Below, piece by piece: positions 6,737 through 15,806 of a stretch of 40,447 nt of DNA. Numbering within the stretch: position 1 is the stretch's first letter; the number at the start of each line of letters is the position of its first letter. The position numbers and the translations under genes were made by a program. Under the pieces are notes generated by a model that did not search any database, was not told the DNA's origin, and saw only the letters and a list, made by a program, of their open reading frames with translations. The stretch spans positions 1-40,447 of the forward strand of contig JAQBUI010000037.1 of assembly GCA_027624035.1 (NCBI GenBank). The letters run 5' to 3'. Source of the DNA: Pseudomonadota bacterium. GTDB lineage: Bacteria > Pseudomonadota > Gammaproteobacteria > Pseudomonadales > Azotimanducaceae.

Positions 6737-7705
6737 TCAGGCTGGCGGCGTGTAGTTCTCAATCGGACCACTCCACCAGTCACTGATGCGGCCGTCAGCG
6801 TACCGGTTGTTGATTTGACCGATGAATCTTGCCACGCGTTCAGGCTTGTTCTGCTCTACTTCGAAGATCGCCTGCATCCGCAGCTCTATGGTATAGCGCA
6901 GAGGTGCATCAGGTGGAGACGTTGGGTCTTCCACTGCGGTATGAAATACCGTGCGCAGGTTGAGCGACTCCTGCCGGGTATCGTACTGGCGAAACAGCAA
7001 CACCTCGTCCGGTGTCATGTCGGGGTAGTAGTACCAGCGCTGGTGCGCCGCATGAATGATCCGCTGATCCACGAGCTTGGTGTATTGCCTGATGTTGCCG
7101 GTGTTCATGCCGTCACCAAAGACAATATCCTCGGGCGCCACCGAGGTCATGTCACAGACCGCGAGCGGCATCATCTGAATTGCGCGACGGTCCGCGCTAC
7201 GCCAGATGTTGATGCTCTGGAAGTGTCTTTCGTCAGGGACGACACTGGTGAAGCGCTCTTCCACCCAGGCGCACATGTCCGAATGAATGCCCGTCGCGTA
7301 GGCGCCGCCGCTGCCGTTGGGCGTGGGCCTGACGCCCCGGTCGCCTGACTGGCCGCCGAAACCACTGCGATACTCATGAGACCCGCCGCGGACCTCGCCG
7401 CAATCCGTCACCACCTGCAGTAACTCTCGACACTCATCATAGTATTGGTTAACCACCGCTTCGGTATCCATCAGGTCGACAGTGGTCGGTGCATGGACGA
7501 GTTGGAATCCATGGCTCTCCAGGGTGGGTTGCGGGTCCAGTTGCCTGGCGTCGTGTACGACAATCCATTCCCGGGCGCTAAGCTGCAGGGCGTCTTCGGG
7601 GCGGGCAGCGGAATAGTGATTTGGAACGCGAAAACCGCGGTGGCGGGGGTGGGCAAAATTGGCGAAAGCGCTTATGGACATGAATGCAATTGAACCTGAA
7701 GTCAT
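6737..7705 (-). CDS. CmcJ/NvfI-family oxidoreductase
   Basis: A 322-residue protein resembling the CmcJ/NvfI family, which includes Fe(II)/2-oxoglutarate-type oxygenases of natural-product pathways. Characteristic segments: GFQLVHAPTTVDLMD, the YYDECRELLQ helix, GIHSDM with the likely metal-binding H-x-D, NIWR, PLAVCD, and the distal HQRWYYYPDMTPDEVLLF followed by QYDTR. The H-x-D and distal His are consistent with a non-haem iron triad. The ATG at 7705 is used; a second ATG at 7681 and a GTG at 7711 are alternatives, none with a strong ribosome-binding site. No other biosynthetic genes are adjacent, so its substrate is unknown. Confidence 0.8.
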   Translation of the reverse strand: MTSGSIAFMSISAFANFAHPRHRGFRVPNHYSAARPEDALQLSAREWIVVHDARQLDPQPTLESHGFQLVHAPTTVDLMDTEAVVNQYYDECRELLQVVTDCGEVRGGSHEYRSGFGGQSGDRGVRPTPNGSGGAYATGIHSDMCAWVEERFTSVVPDERHFQSINIWRSADRRAIQMMPLAVCDMTSVAPEDIVFGDGMNTGNIRQYTKLVDQRIIHAAHQRWYYYPDMTPDEVLLFRQYDTRQESLNLRTVFHTAVEDPTSPPDAPLRYTIELRMQAIFEVEQNKPERVARFIGQINNRYADGRISDWWSGPIENYTPPA

Positions 7706-8047
7706 CAACACTGGAACAATAGCCCGACTTTTCGGCTGAGTAAATCATGGACAAGCTCGCATGGAGGTTTCAGCCGAGTTCGCGCCGGGGACTTTCCTGG
7801 GCGTTATGGGGCGCTTGCGCCGCAGGCGTGACTGCAGTAGCCTACGACCGAACCGGGATACCGTTCCTGACGACACTCTGACATTTCAAGTTCGGTATCA
7901 CTGGATATTGACGATAACATCAGATCATTGACGGTAGTGTGACCGACCGCAGTGCGGTGCATCTATCAAACCTGCGCCGGTCGCGGTCAAAGGCGATCCA
8001 GCAATCACAATGATGCGACAACGTGAGTTGTCCGGAGAGGAATCGCC
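7706..8047. other. Divergent intergenic region
   Basis: A 342-base region between the CmcJ-like gene (-) and the ABC operon (+), so it should hold promoters for both. A near-perfect dyad, ACCGCAGTGCGGT, lies at 7946-7958, about 90 bases before the ABC start. TTGACG-like hexamers occur at 7908 and 7928, but neither has a convincing -10 at the right spacing. A 44-codon frame at 7747-7881 was judged too weak to call. Confidence 0.5.
7946..7958. promoter_or_regulatory. Operator-like dyad upstream of the ABC operon
   Basis: ACCGCA-G-TGCGGT is a perfect 6-bp dyad around one central base, in the divergent promoter region. Its size and location suit a dimeric repressor, but no regulator gene is nearby and no second copy was seen. 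It may be chance. Confidence 0.3.
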
Positions 8048-10690
8048 GTGAGTGACAATACGGGCACGGGCCCGGCAGAGTCTTTGGATGAGTCCGCCGA
8101 ACTTTGGAAGGCGCGGGAACTCGGTAGCTCAGAAACACCACCTGATATCTCACTGCGCCGGTTTATCTGGCTGTTTCGTAAGACCTGGCCCTTCATGTGG
8201 CCGATGCGTTGGCATATCCTGGGCGCCAATATCATCTTTCCTGTGGTGATGATCGCCGTCGGCACCCTGGGTGGTGTGATCACCGGTGATCTCTGGTTTA
8301 ACAAGATCCTGAATGGCCAGCGTTTGACGGATGCCCAGGCCTTCTTCCTGTTCGTCGACGACAGCTACCTGAACCACCATGCTGTCAGCCATGATGCGCT
8401 CAGGCGAGGCATGCCGCCCCCTGCAAGCCAACAGTTCTCTGTAGACATTGTTGGCGCGCCATTATCTGCCCCGGACCCCGGCCTGCTGGCTGGTGCTCAG
8501 GCTGACGCCAGGGAAAAGGCCCTTGCTTCGCTGCAGGAGACGCTGGTCAATACCATCACCGTGGAGGTGCTCGGTGCCCAGCGTGAAAAAGCTGACGCGA
8601 TCGAGGAGCTCGGGCGAGCGACCTACGACATCCTGAACGCAGCGACGGATGAAGAGATCCGCTGGGATGGCCAATTGTCTGACCCGTTTGTGTGGCCCTG
8701 GTCCGATGTTGAACAACGGATCTTTTTTCTACGGGCCAACGTAACCGTATCGGAGCAGACCAATGTTGACGCCATAGGGGTCGAGATTGCCAACGCGGCC
8801 CGCACTGCGGGTGTTTCAGATCCGGAAGTGCGAGTTCTGCCGCGCGACCGTATCGAAGAGATGAACTGGCAGCCGACCGACTCCCTGGTCATGGTCAACA
8901 AGGCGGGCAATGTTCACCTGGGAGAGTTGACCATCCGGGTTGCCGGCTACTCCAACATTGACCAGTTCAAGGGCGTGCTCGCCCGTGCTTCAGCGAGCTT
9001 GCCCGGTATTGAACTCAGTGGCTTCGAGATGTCCCATGCGGAGCGCCGGACGGTGCGAAATCGCTCGATTGCCTGGTTCATTCTGGGCTCGATCTTTGGC
9101 GTTCTGGTCGAGCTTTTGTTCATGCCCTACTATCAGTCCTGGGTCTGGCAGAATGTGATTCACTATCTGCGAGTGCGGATGATCGAGCAGGTGGAAAGTG
9201 TTTCCCTTCAATTCCATAGCGATGCCCGTGCCGGTGACGCTATCTATCGGGTCAATCAGGACAGCAATCAGATCAATTCAGCATTGCAGCAGGTGCTGAT
9301 TGGCCCTTTGTTGACGATTTACAATCTGTTGATCGCGGTCGCTTTCGTGATTGGCTTTGCGCCCCTTTTGATGTGGGTGATCCTCGCGGCGTCGATACCC
9401 ATGGTAATGCTAACCTGGTTTTTCACGCCCCGGCTCCGGCGTCGGTCGATCGCCAACCGGGTGGCCAACAGCGATCTGACGTCCCGGCTGCAGGAGACTT
9501 TCGCCGCCAACAAGATTGTCAAGGCGAACCGGGCTGAGCAGATTGTGCTGGAACGGTTCCGGCGTGATTCGTCGCGAGCGTTGAATGCGGCGCTCTACTA
9601 TCGCTTTGAAATGATCGTGCTGAGCATGCTGGTAGCACTGGTTGGCGGGCTCTCGGTCATTGGCCTTGAGTACGTCATGGTGGGCTGGGTGGTGTCAAAC
9701 GAGCAGACCTATCTTGGGGCTGCGTTTGCCTGGCTGATCGGGTTCACCCTGTGGAACCTGGGCGCGTTCGAGGCCGCAAGGGGGCGGGTCGAACAGGTGA
9801 TCAATACCAAGCGCGGGATCGTGCGCTGGTGGAGCATGCTGCAGGACCTCTTTATCGGGCTCGAGCGGGCGTTTTACTTCATCGATCTTGCGCCGGACGT
9901 CACTGACGTTGAGCAACCCGAGCACTACCCGGCACCCATACGATCGGTGCGCTGGTCTCATGTGAATTTTGCCTATCGACCCGCGGAACCGGTACTCCGC
10001 GAGGTCAATCTGGAGGCTGCGGTGGGCACTATGACCGCGATTGTGGGCCAGACGGGTTCGGGCAAGTCTACCTTGATGTCCATGCTGCTCAGGCTGTACG
10101 ACCCCGATGAGGGACGGATTGAAATCAATGACGTTGATCTTCGTCGGCTCAGGATTGATGACGTGAGGTCCAATTGTGCGATTGCCCTGCAGAAGAACGT
10201 GCTGTTTACCGGCAAGATAGCAGACAACATCAGCTATGCGACCCTGAACAAGACCCGGGAGGATGTCATCGCCGCAGCAAAGGTCGCCTGCGCCCATGAC
10301 TTCATCATGGCCATGGCCGATGGCTACGACACTGAACTCGGTGACCGTGGCAGCAAGCTGTCATCGGGCCAGCGCCAGCGGCTGTCCATCGCCAGAGCGG
10401 TGATTCGTGATACGCCGATACTCATTCTCGATGAACCCACTGCCTCACTGGATGCAAGTACCGAGCAGCAGGTGCTGAGAAACCTTGCGCAATGGGGCCG
10501 GGACAAGGTGGTGTTCATCATCACGCATCGGCTCTCGACCATCCGTAGTGCGGACCAGATTGCCGTGTTGAAGGACGGCGGTATCGCCGAGGTCGGTAGC
10601 CATGAGCAACTGCTGGCAGAGCCAGATGGCGATTACAGCCGTTTTATCAGGGCAGAAACTCTGGGCGCGGGAGGTCAGTCTGGTGAGTAA
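8048..10690 (+). CDS. ABC exporter half-transporter with large extracytoplasmic insert
   Basis: An 880-residue ABC exporter subunit: transmembrane domain then nucleotide-binding domain. The GTG start has a good GGAGAGG site upstream. TM1 lies at about 58-80 and TM2 at about 339-361. Between them is an insert of some 255 residues, predicted outside the cytoplasm, where most exporters have a short loop. The nucleotide-binding domain has Walker A GQTGSGKST (about 666-674), signature LSSGQRQR (about 771), Walker B ILILDEPTASLD (about 791-802, catalytic Glu present) and an H-loop THRLST. The stop overlaps the next gene by 8 bases, so the two form a heterodimer operon. The substrate is unknown. Exporters of lipids or drugs are the nearest functional group. 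Confidence 0.88.
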   Translation: MSDNTGTGPAESLDESAELWKARELGSSETPPDISLRRFIWLFRKTWPFMWPMRWHILGANIIFPVVMIAVGTLGGVITGDLWFNKILNGQRLTDAQAFFLFVDDSYLNHHAVSHDALRRGMPPPASQQFSVDIVGAPLSAPDPGLLAGAQADAREKALASLQETLVNTITVEVLGAQREKADAIEELGRATYDILNAATDEEIRWDGQLSDPFVWPWSDVEQRIFFLRANVTVSEQTNVDAIGVEIANAARTAGVSDPEVRVLPRDRIEEMNWQPTDSLVMVNKAGNVHLGELTIRVAGYSNIDQFKGVLARASASLPGIELSGFEMSHAERRTVRNRSIAWFILGSIFGVLVELLFMPYYQSWVWQNVIHYLRVRMIEQVESVSLQFHSDARAGDAIYRVNQDSNQINSALQQVLIGPLLTIYNLLIAVAFVIGFAPLLMWVILAASIPMVMLTWFFTPRLRRRSIANRVANSDLTSRLQETFAANKIVKANRAEQIVLERFRRDSSRALNAALYYRFEMIVLSMLVALVGGLSVIGLEYVMVGWVVSNEQTYLGAAFAWLIGFTLWNLGAFEAARGRVEQVINTKRGIVRWWSMLQDLFIGLERAFYFIDLAPDVTDVEQPEHYPAPIRSVRWSHVNFAYRPAEPVLREVNLEAAVGTMTAIVGQTGSGKSTLMSMLLRLYDPDEGRIEINDVDLRRLRIDDVRSNCAIALQKNVLFTGKIADNISYATLNKTREDVIAAAKVACAHDFIMAMADGYDTELGDRGSKLSSGQRQRLSIARAVIRDTPILILDEPTASLDASTEQQVLRNLAQWGRDKVVFIITHRLSTIRSADQIAVLKDGGIAEVGSHEQLLAEPDGDYSRFIRAETLGAGGQSGE

Positions 10691-12731
10691 TGAATCCGAG
10701 AAGCCAGATGTGACGGTCGTCACCACCCAGAAGGGCGCAGACATTCGTGCAGGTCTTCTGGGAGGTGCCCGGTTTGATGACCGGATCGATACCAATACCG
10801 ACATCACCGGCGCCGAGACGCTGACACTGGTGATTCGTTCATTTTTCCTGCTAAAGGAAGTATGGCGACTGTTCGTACTTAAGTTTCTGATTGCCTTCGC
10901 TATGGTGTTTCCAGGGCTGTTTCTGGCGTGGTTGTTCAAGATCATCACCGATCACGTCATTCTGAATCGGCCGTTGATTGTCGACCAGGTGAATTTTCCG
11001 CCGCACATGTATCCCATTCTGCGCTACCTGGAGGGTATGGAGCGCATGGAGATCATGTTCACCATCTCCTGCATGTTTGTGTTTGGTCTGCTGCTGATCG
11101 GCTTTCGGGTTGGTGGTACCGGTGCGGGCACGTATGAGGGCAGGGACGCCGCCAGTGAGGCCGAGAATCAGATCAGCAGCGGCGGCAGCAGCGCCGGCGC
11201 GATCTGGGGCATTGTTGAATGGTGGGTTGATGTTCGCCTGACCCAGCACATTGTGAACAATCTGCGTACCCGGCTGTTTGACCGACTGACCCGGGCCTCG
11301 ATCACGACCATCGATGATCAGCGGGTCGGCGATCAGGTGTACCGGGTCATGTATGACGCGGCATCGGTCTGGTCGATTGTGACCGAGATTGTATTCACAC
11401 CTTTTTTTACCGTGCTGGGTTTTGCCATCACGATGTATCAGTTGGAGTCGACCTACGCCGACGTTGCGCCCTGGTTGTTCTGGCTGGCATGGATCATGTT
11501 GCCTGTTGTGTTTCTGGTGACCTGGCCATTGAACGGGATGATTCGCCGCACTAATCAGAACAAGCGAGCGGCGGGCGCAGCTTCTACCAATGCAATGGAA
11601 GAAGCCATGAACAATATCGGGGCAGTGCAGAGCCTGGGTGGCGTCGCCCAGGAGACCAGGAAGTTCGCAGAGCGCAGTGCCCAGCAGTTCTGGCGCGAGA
11701 GAATGGCGCTGGTGGTCGGTGTCTTTATCTGGTTCTTTATCATCGTATTCGGTGATGCGGTGGGGCTGATCACGGCCTACGTGGCGTCGGAACATCAGAT
11801 CCAGGGGCAGCTGACAGCCGGCGATTTCTTTGCGGTGCTTGCCCTGTATGGAGGAATCTCCGAGACCGCCCGCACCCTGGGTGGTGTATGGGTGCGTTTC
11901 CAGCAGCATGTTGCGGCCGTGCGTCGCGTATTCTTCTTTGTCGATCACCCCACTGAGCAGGATACGGATGGCATGCAAATGCTGTCTGAACTCGGCGAAG
12001 GGATCGTCTTTGATGATGTCAGCTACCATTACCCTGATGGTCGGGAAGCCTTGCAGCACATCAATCTGGCATTACGCCCCGGAGAACTGGTGGCTTTCGT
12101 CGGGCCCACCGGGGCCGGCAAGACCAGTCTGGCGTATCTGATTCCGGGATTCCTGCGAGCGAGCGAGGGCAAGGTTCTGATCAATGGCATCGACGTCAAC
12201 CATTTCTCGCTGGATTCACTTCGCCGGGAGGTGACCTATGTCTTTCAGGAGCACTTTCTGCTGGCCGAATCCATACGGGACAACATCCGCTTCGCACGAC
12301 CGGGTGCTACCGAAGAGGAGATTATCGGGGCCCTGACGGCTGCGGGCTGCATGGAGTTTGTCGAGAAGATGCCACAGGGCCTGGATACCGTGCTGGGACG
12401 GTCTGGCGATACCCTGTCAGTCGGTCAACAGCAACGGCTCAGCATCGCACGGGGCCTGGTCCGAAACTCGAAGATTCTGATTCTGGACGAGCCTACGGCA
12501 GCGCTTGACCCTGAGACGGAAAACGCACTGGTCCGTGCCCTTGAATCCGGTGCCAGGGATCGGATCGTGGTGGTGATTGCCCATCGACTGTCGACGGTTC
12601 GTCAGGCCAGCCGCATTGTGTTCCTCCAGGATGGCAAGATCCTGGATGTGGGCAGCCACGATGAGTTGGTCGCCAGGGAAGGCGGAGCATACCGCCAGTA
12701 TGTCGAGTTACAGACCGGCGGGACATCGTAA
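10683..12731 (+). CDS. ABC exporter half-transporter, partner subunit
   Basis: A 682-residue ABC exporter subunit. The GTG at 10683 is preceded by GGGAGG and overlaps the upstream stop by 8 bases; a longer upstream frame was rejected because it lies inside that gene. TM1 is at about 63-88 and TM2 at about 122-142. A Gly/Ser-rich stretch (about 143-170, containing SSGGSSAGA) follows TM2, before the coupling helix NNLRTRLFDRL. The nucleotide-binding domain shows Walker A GPTGAGKTS (about 474-482), signature LSVGQQQR (about 578), Walker B ILILDEPTAALD (about 598-609) and H-loop AHRLST. Both half-transporters retain consensus catalytic residues, so neither site looks degenerate. Confidence 0.9.
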   Translation: MSNESEKPDVTVVTTQKGADIRAGLLGGARFDDRIDTNTDITGAETLTLVIRSFFLLKEVWRLFVLKFLIAFAMVFPGLFLAWLFKIITDHVILNRPLIVDQVNFPPHMYPILRYLEGMERMEIMFTISCMFVFGLLLIGFRVGGTGAGTYEGRDAASEAENQISSGGSSAGAIWGIVEWWVDVRLTQHIVNNLRTRLFDRLTRASITTIDDQRVGDQVYRVMYDAASVWSIVTEIVFTPFFTVLGFAITMYQLESTYADVAPWLFWLAWIMLPVVFLVTWPLNGMIRRTNQNKRAAGAASTNAMEEAMNNIGAVQSLGGVAQETRKFAERSAQQFWRERMALVVGVFIWFFIIVFGDAVGLITAYVASEHQIQGQLTAGDFFAVLALYGGISETARTLGGVWVRFQQHVAAVRRVFFFVDHPTEQDTDGMQMLSELGEGIVFDDVSYHYPDGREALQHINLALRPGELVAFVGPTGAGKTSLAYLIPGFLRASEGKVLINGIDVNHFSLDSLRREVTYVFQEHFLLAESIRDNIRFARPGATEEEIIGALTAAGCMEFVEKMPQGLDTVLGRSGDTLSVGQQQRLSIARGLVRNSKILILDEPTAALDPETENALVRALESGARDRIVVVIAHRLSTVRQASRIVFLQDGKILDVGSHDELVAREGGAYRQYVELQTGGTS

Positions 12732-12920
12732 GGGACTAAAACAAGAGGTGATTTGGAGTGTTCATGGCGATTTCAGTTTGGCGCCCCAGGATTATTGCCA
12801 GCGCAGGCAATGGCTTGACATGTACTGTTGTGCAAATTCTCTGACATATCCGCTGGTCTGCAGCGAGGGAATGACTCAATATCCAATCAGTCAGGCAATG
12901 TTTCGGGAGTGGGAATTCTG

Positions 12921-13670
12921 ATGAGGAAGTTTACCGGGTTGATGATCATGCTTATGGTGGCTGGTTGCGCCACTACGGGTCCAGATGCATTGCAACAGAC
13001 ACTCGCACGGTCTGATCGCTCTGCTGCGGATGTCGAACGGGATGTTCGGAGCCGCCCTGACGTGGTGCTGCGCCTTCTGCGACTGGAGGCCGGAGACCGG
13101 GTTGCCGACATCTTCGCAGGTGGCGGCTACTACAGTGATATCTTGTCTGGCGTTGTCGGCTCTGAAGGCAGGGTTCTGCTCCATAACAATGCCGCATATC
13201 GGCAGTTTGCCCGGGTAGCGCTTGCCAGCCGGTTCGACGGTCGGGATCCTGGCAACATCATCATGCACAATGCTGAAGTCGATGATCTGATGCTGGGCAG
13301 TAACGACCTTGACGCGGCGATCATGATCATGTCGTACCATGATCTGTACTTTGCCGACCCCGAGAACGGCTGGCCGGCGATCGATGCGGATCAGTTTCTC
13401 GACCAGATCTATCGTGCGCTCGTGCCCGGTGGACGATTTCTGGTCGTGGATCATGCCGCTCCCCCGGGAAGCGGCAACCGTTCCGCCAGGACCGTCCATC
13501 GGATTGATCCGGAATTCACCCGCGAGGATATTGAGCGCCACGGATTCAAACTGATCAGGAAATCCGAAGTCCTGCGCAATCCCGACAACGACTATTCGCT
13601 GAATGTATTTGACCCGGCAGTAAGGGGCAAGACGGACCGGTTCGTGTACGTTTTCAGGAAGCCAGGCTGA
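12921..13670 (+). CDS. Class I methyltransferase-fold lipoprotein (COG4798-like)
   Basis: A 249-residue protein. The ATG at 12921 begins a lipoprotein signal (MRKFTGLMIMLMVAGC, lipobox VAGC), preceded by a GGGAG site. The body is a Rossmann methyltransferase fold: motif I region GDRVADIFAGGGYYSDILSG, then an Asp/Glu-rich stretch, an IMIMSYHDLYF segment and GGRFLVVDHAA. It resembles the 'predicted methyltransferase' group COG4798. A SAM-binding fold attached to a lipoprotein signal is odd, because SAM is cytoplasmic. Either it binds another ligand or the true start is internal. It is followed by the unknown gene 17 bases downstream. Confidence 0.75.
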   Translation: MRKFTGLMIMLMVAGCATTGPDALQQTLARSDRSAADVERDVRSRPDVVLRLLRLEAGDRVADIFAGGGYYSDILSGVVGSEGRVLLHNNAAYRQFARVALASRFDGRDPGNIIMHNAEVDDLMLGSNDLDAAIMIMSYHDLYFADPENGWPAIDADQFLDQIYRALVPGGRFLVVDHAAPPGSGNRSARTVHRIDPEFTREDIERHGFKLIRKSEVLRNPDNDYSLNVFDPAVRGKTDRFVYVFRKPG

Positions 13671-13687
13671 CCGACCCATGGCATACC

Positions 13688-14371
13688 ATGCCAAAACATC
13701 CCTATCATGTCAGCCTGAAAGGCTGGGCCGAGGTCCATGAGCTGCCGGGGTCCTGGCCGCTGGAAGAACTTTGCAAAGTCATTGCTCTTGCAGACTACGA
13801 CGACCCGGTGGTGCCAGAAGAAGCGGCTGACATCGCCGTCATGCTGTTGCAGGATCTTTCGATTCGGCCTGCCACTCAACTGGTGTTGCAGGTGGTGTTC
13901 GGCGAAGAGATGGCGCCAGGCATTCGCCAGAACATTGTGGATGACCTGCAGGAAGACCGTCCATGGGAAGATCACACCAGGATTTCCCAACAGTCCGGGT
14001 TGTTCGAAGCCGTTGTCCTGCTGCAGCGTGCCTTCCCCACTCGCTTTGGCAACCCCGATGCTGCCAGGCTGTCCATTGAGGTAACGACCAATGACCCGGC
14101 TGCAGGCGAGAAGCTTGAGGCACCGTCGCCATCGCTGCTGCTGCTTCGATTGCTGGCTGCGGGGATGTCGGAAAATGCGGTGTTAAACCGCCTTTACGGT
14201 GAGGAAATGGCCGATGATCATTTTGATCAGGCCGATTCGGTTCTGTGGCGAGTCGAAGGGGCGCCATCAGTACGTTCAGCAAGTGCTACCTCCCGCATCT
14301 TCGATATTCACACTTCCCTGCACTGGGTGGCTCCGCTGGAAGATGTGTCCGAGTGGAGCGGTCGGGGTTAA
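13688..14371 (+). CDS. Uncharacterised soluble protein (227 aa)
   Basis: A 227-residue protein with no signal peptide or membrane helix. It is rich in acidic residues and hydrophobic helices, for example PEEAADIAVMLLQDL and a leucine-rich SLLLLRLLAAGMSENAVLNR segment (about residues 148-168). The latter could pack as a helical repeat. It begins 17 bases after the lipoprotein methyltransferase and ends with a Trp/Ser-rich tail (DVSEWSGRG). I recognise no family. The coding assignment rests on length and co-directionality. Confidence 0.6.
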   Translation: MPKHPYHVSLKGWAEVHELPGSWPLEELCKVIALADYDDPVVPEEAADIAVMLLQDLSIRPATQLVLQVVFGEEMAPGIRQNIVDDLQEDRPWEDHTRISQQSGLFEAVVLLQRAFPTRFGNPDAARLSIEVTTNDPAAGEKLEAPSPSLLLLRLLAAGMSENAVLNRLYGEEMADDHFDQADSVLWRVEGAPSVRSASATSRIFDIHTSLHWVAPLEDVSEWSGRG

Positions 14372-14374
14372 CGC

Positions 14375-14396
14375 GGCGCCATTCTCCTGGGGCGCC
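14375..14396. other. Short inverted repeat between convergent genes
   Basis: GGCGCC at 14375-14380 and again at 14391-14396 can pair as a 6-bp stem with a 10-base loop, between the stops of the + gene (14371) and the - gene (14436). There is no T tract on either side. A bidirectional terminator is possible but weakly supported. Confidence 0.3.
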
Positions 14397-14435
14397 TGGA
14401 GACTGATCGCGACGTTGAGGCTGGGGTGTGCTCCG

Positions 14436-14858
14436 CTACAGAACGTGATGCGGTGAAAGCTGCCCCGGCCGGTGTCCGATCCAGGTCGTGATCAGCCATC
14501 CGTCAGCGGTCTCGATCGTGATGTACGAGGCCCAGAACCTGGCGTACTCGTTACCCTCGTTATCGAATCGGCCACAGTCCACGGTCACGAGCGCAGTCTT
14601 GTCGTCTGTCATGAGTACGTCCACGGTGTGCAGCACGCTGTGGTCATAGTTATCTGGCAAGCTGGCCAGGGCCCGCCGCCAACGTTCGTCGTTTGCCTCG
14701 GGGCTATCGATTGTCAGCATCCGGCCTCGTCCGATCGCTACACACGGGATATGACAGTAGGGGTGCAACAAGGCAGGGTCGTCTGCATGGAACGCTCTGC
14801 CAAATGCATCGCTGTATTGCCTGATGTGCGCGGCAACGGTCTGTTCGATGTCTGCCAT
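14436..14858 (-). CDS. NTF2-like / SnoaL-type protein
   Basis: A 140-residue soluble protein of the NTF2-like (SnoaL/DUF4440) type. It begins MADIEQTVAAHIRQYSDAFG, then has the typical helix-turn AFHADDPALLHPYCHIPC and a beta section with VDCGRFDNEGN and WLITTWIGH. The ATG at 14858 is preceded by a strong AGAGGA site; the longer frame has none and was rejected. It is downstream of the MaoC-like gene (129 bases away) on the same strand. Family members act as ligand pockets, isomerases or dehydratases. The fold call is moderate and no catalytic residue is inferred. Confidence 0.65.
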   Translation of the reverse strand: MADIEQTVAAHIRQYSDAFGRAFHADDPALLHPYCHIPCVAIGRGRMLTIDSPEANDERWRRALASLPDNYDHSVLHTVDVLMTDDKTALVTVDCGRFDNEGNEYARFWASYITIETADGWLITTWIGHRPGQLSPHHVL

Positions 14859-14987
14859 CTGTTGATCCTCTCTATCCGCTGGATGAGCCGGTATGGCCCG
14901 ACCGCTCTGCCACACTCCCGGCTCAAGGGCCGGCGCAGTAGCGGCGAGCATTCGTCCTGGTGCGATCTTGCCCGGTCCTCCCTATGC

Positions 14988-15806
14988 TCATGGCGCGCCA
15001 CGAAGGTGATAGATCGCACGCTGCCAGATGGTCATCATGCACATATCGTTTGCCTCGTCGTACAGCACCACCTCCACATCGACAAACTCGTGACCCTTCT
15101 TCTCAAAGGTGTCCAATACCTTCATTTCTGCGATCAGGTCTGTTCCACGAGCAACCGGGGCATAGTTTCGCGATGTTGTCTCGAGATGGACCCATGGATT
15201 CATATAGGCATTGCCCGCAAGCACCCAGTTGGCGCAGCCCAGCAGAAATGACATGTTGGCCCACCCATGCTGCCCAGGGTCAAGGAGCGATGGCAGTTCG
15301 GCGTTGTCACGCAGATAGGTTGGCATCGGGTCGTCCCAGCGGTACCGGAATGCCTGGCAACCGTCTGACTGCAGGCTGCGCCATACATCTTTGGTCGCGG
15401 CTGGCGCGGCATAGTCGGGCTCGGCAACCGGGTCCCCACGGCGGGAAGGTGGGTTCGTTGGTTGATCGGGAAGTGAGATCTCAGCCATGGCGCTCACCGT
15501 ACCGTCCGGCCGGGTAAGCGTCCCCTGCCACGACTCGCGGGCACCCGATTCGTTCCTGTTGGTGGTGCGTACCTCGAAGGGTTCGCCATCATAGAGCGGC
15601 GAGACTACCGACACGTGGGCCTCACCACGGGTCAGCCAGGCCATGCCCCAGTGTCGGATGGCTGGATCAATGAGATAGGCCGATACGGTGACACCTGGAA
15701 CCAGTCCACCCCTGAATCCAAACTGCCGCGCCATTCGATCCATGTGAATTTCATTGGCTGAGTCCGGTGCCGTATTCAGCGCGATAGCCGACCATTGTTC
15801 AATCAT
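14988..15806 (-). CDS. MaoC-like hotdog-fold protein
   Basis: A 272-residue protein whose N-terminal half carries a MaoC/hydratase-like motif: APDSANEIHMDRMARQFGF then RGGLVPGV, with N18 and H21 in the usual N-x-x-H arrangement. Such proteins act on acyl-CoA thioesters as dehydratases or hydratases. The C-terminal half (about 165-270) contains LLGCANWVLAG, FEKKGHEFVDVEVV and an aromatic end; it may be a second hotdog domain. The ATG at 15806 has a GGAGAA site; it overlaps the end of the ankyrin gene by 8 bases, indicating co-translation. Substrate not determined. Confidence 0.65.
   Translation of the reverse strand: MIEQWSAIALNTAPDSANEIHMDRMARQFGFRGGLVPGVTVSAYLIDPAIRHWGMAWLTRGEAHVSVVSPLYDGEPFEVRTTNRNESGARESWQGTLTRPDGTVSAMAEISLPDQPTNPPSRRGDPVAEPDYAAPAATKDVWRSLQSDGCQAFRYRWDDPMPTYLRDNAELPSLLDPGQHGWANMSFLLGCANWVLAGNAYMNPWVHLETTSRNYAPVARGTDLIAEMKVLDTFEKKGHEFVDVEVVLYDEANDMCMMTIWQRAIYHLRGAP

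Noticed and set aside
7747-7881. 44-codon frame starting MDKLAWRFQP in the divergent region upstream of the ABC genes
   Set aside because: No ribosome-binding site, no recognisable helix or motif, and it lies where promoters are expected.
12815-12820. Perfect TTGACA hexamer before the lipoprotein methyltransferase
   Set aside because: No acceptable -10 hexamer at 16-18 bases, so I did not call a promoter.
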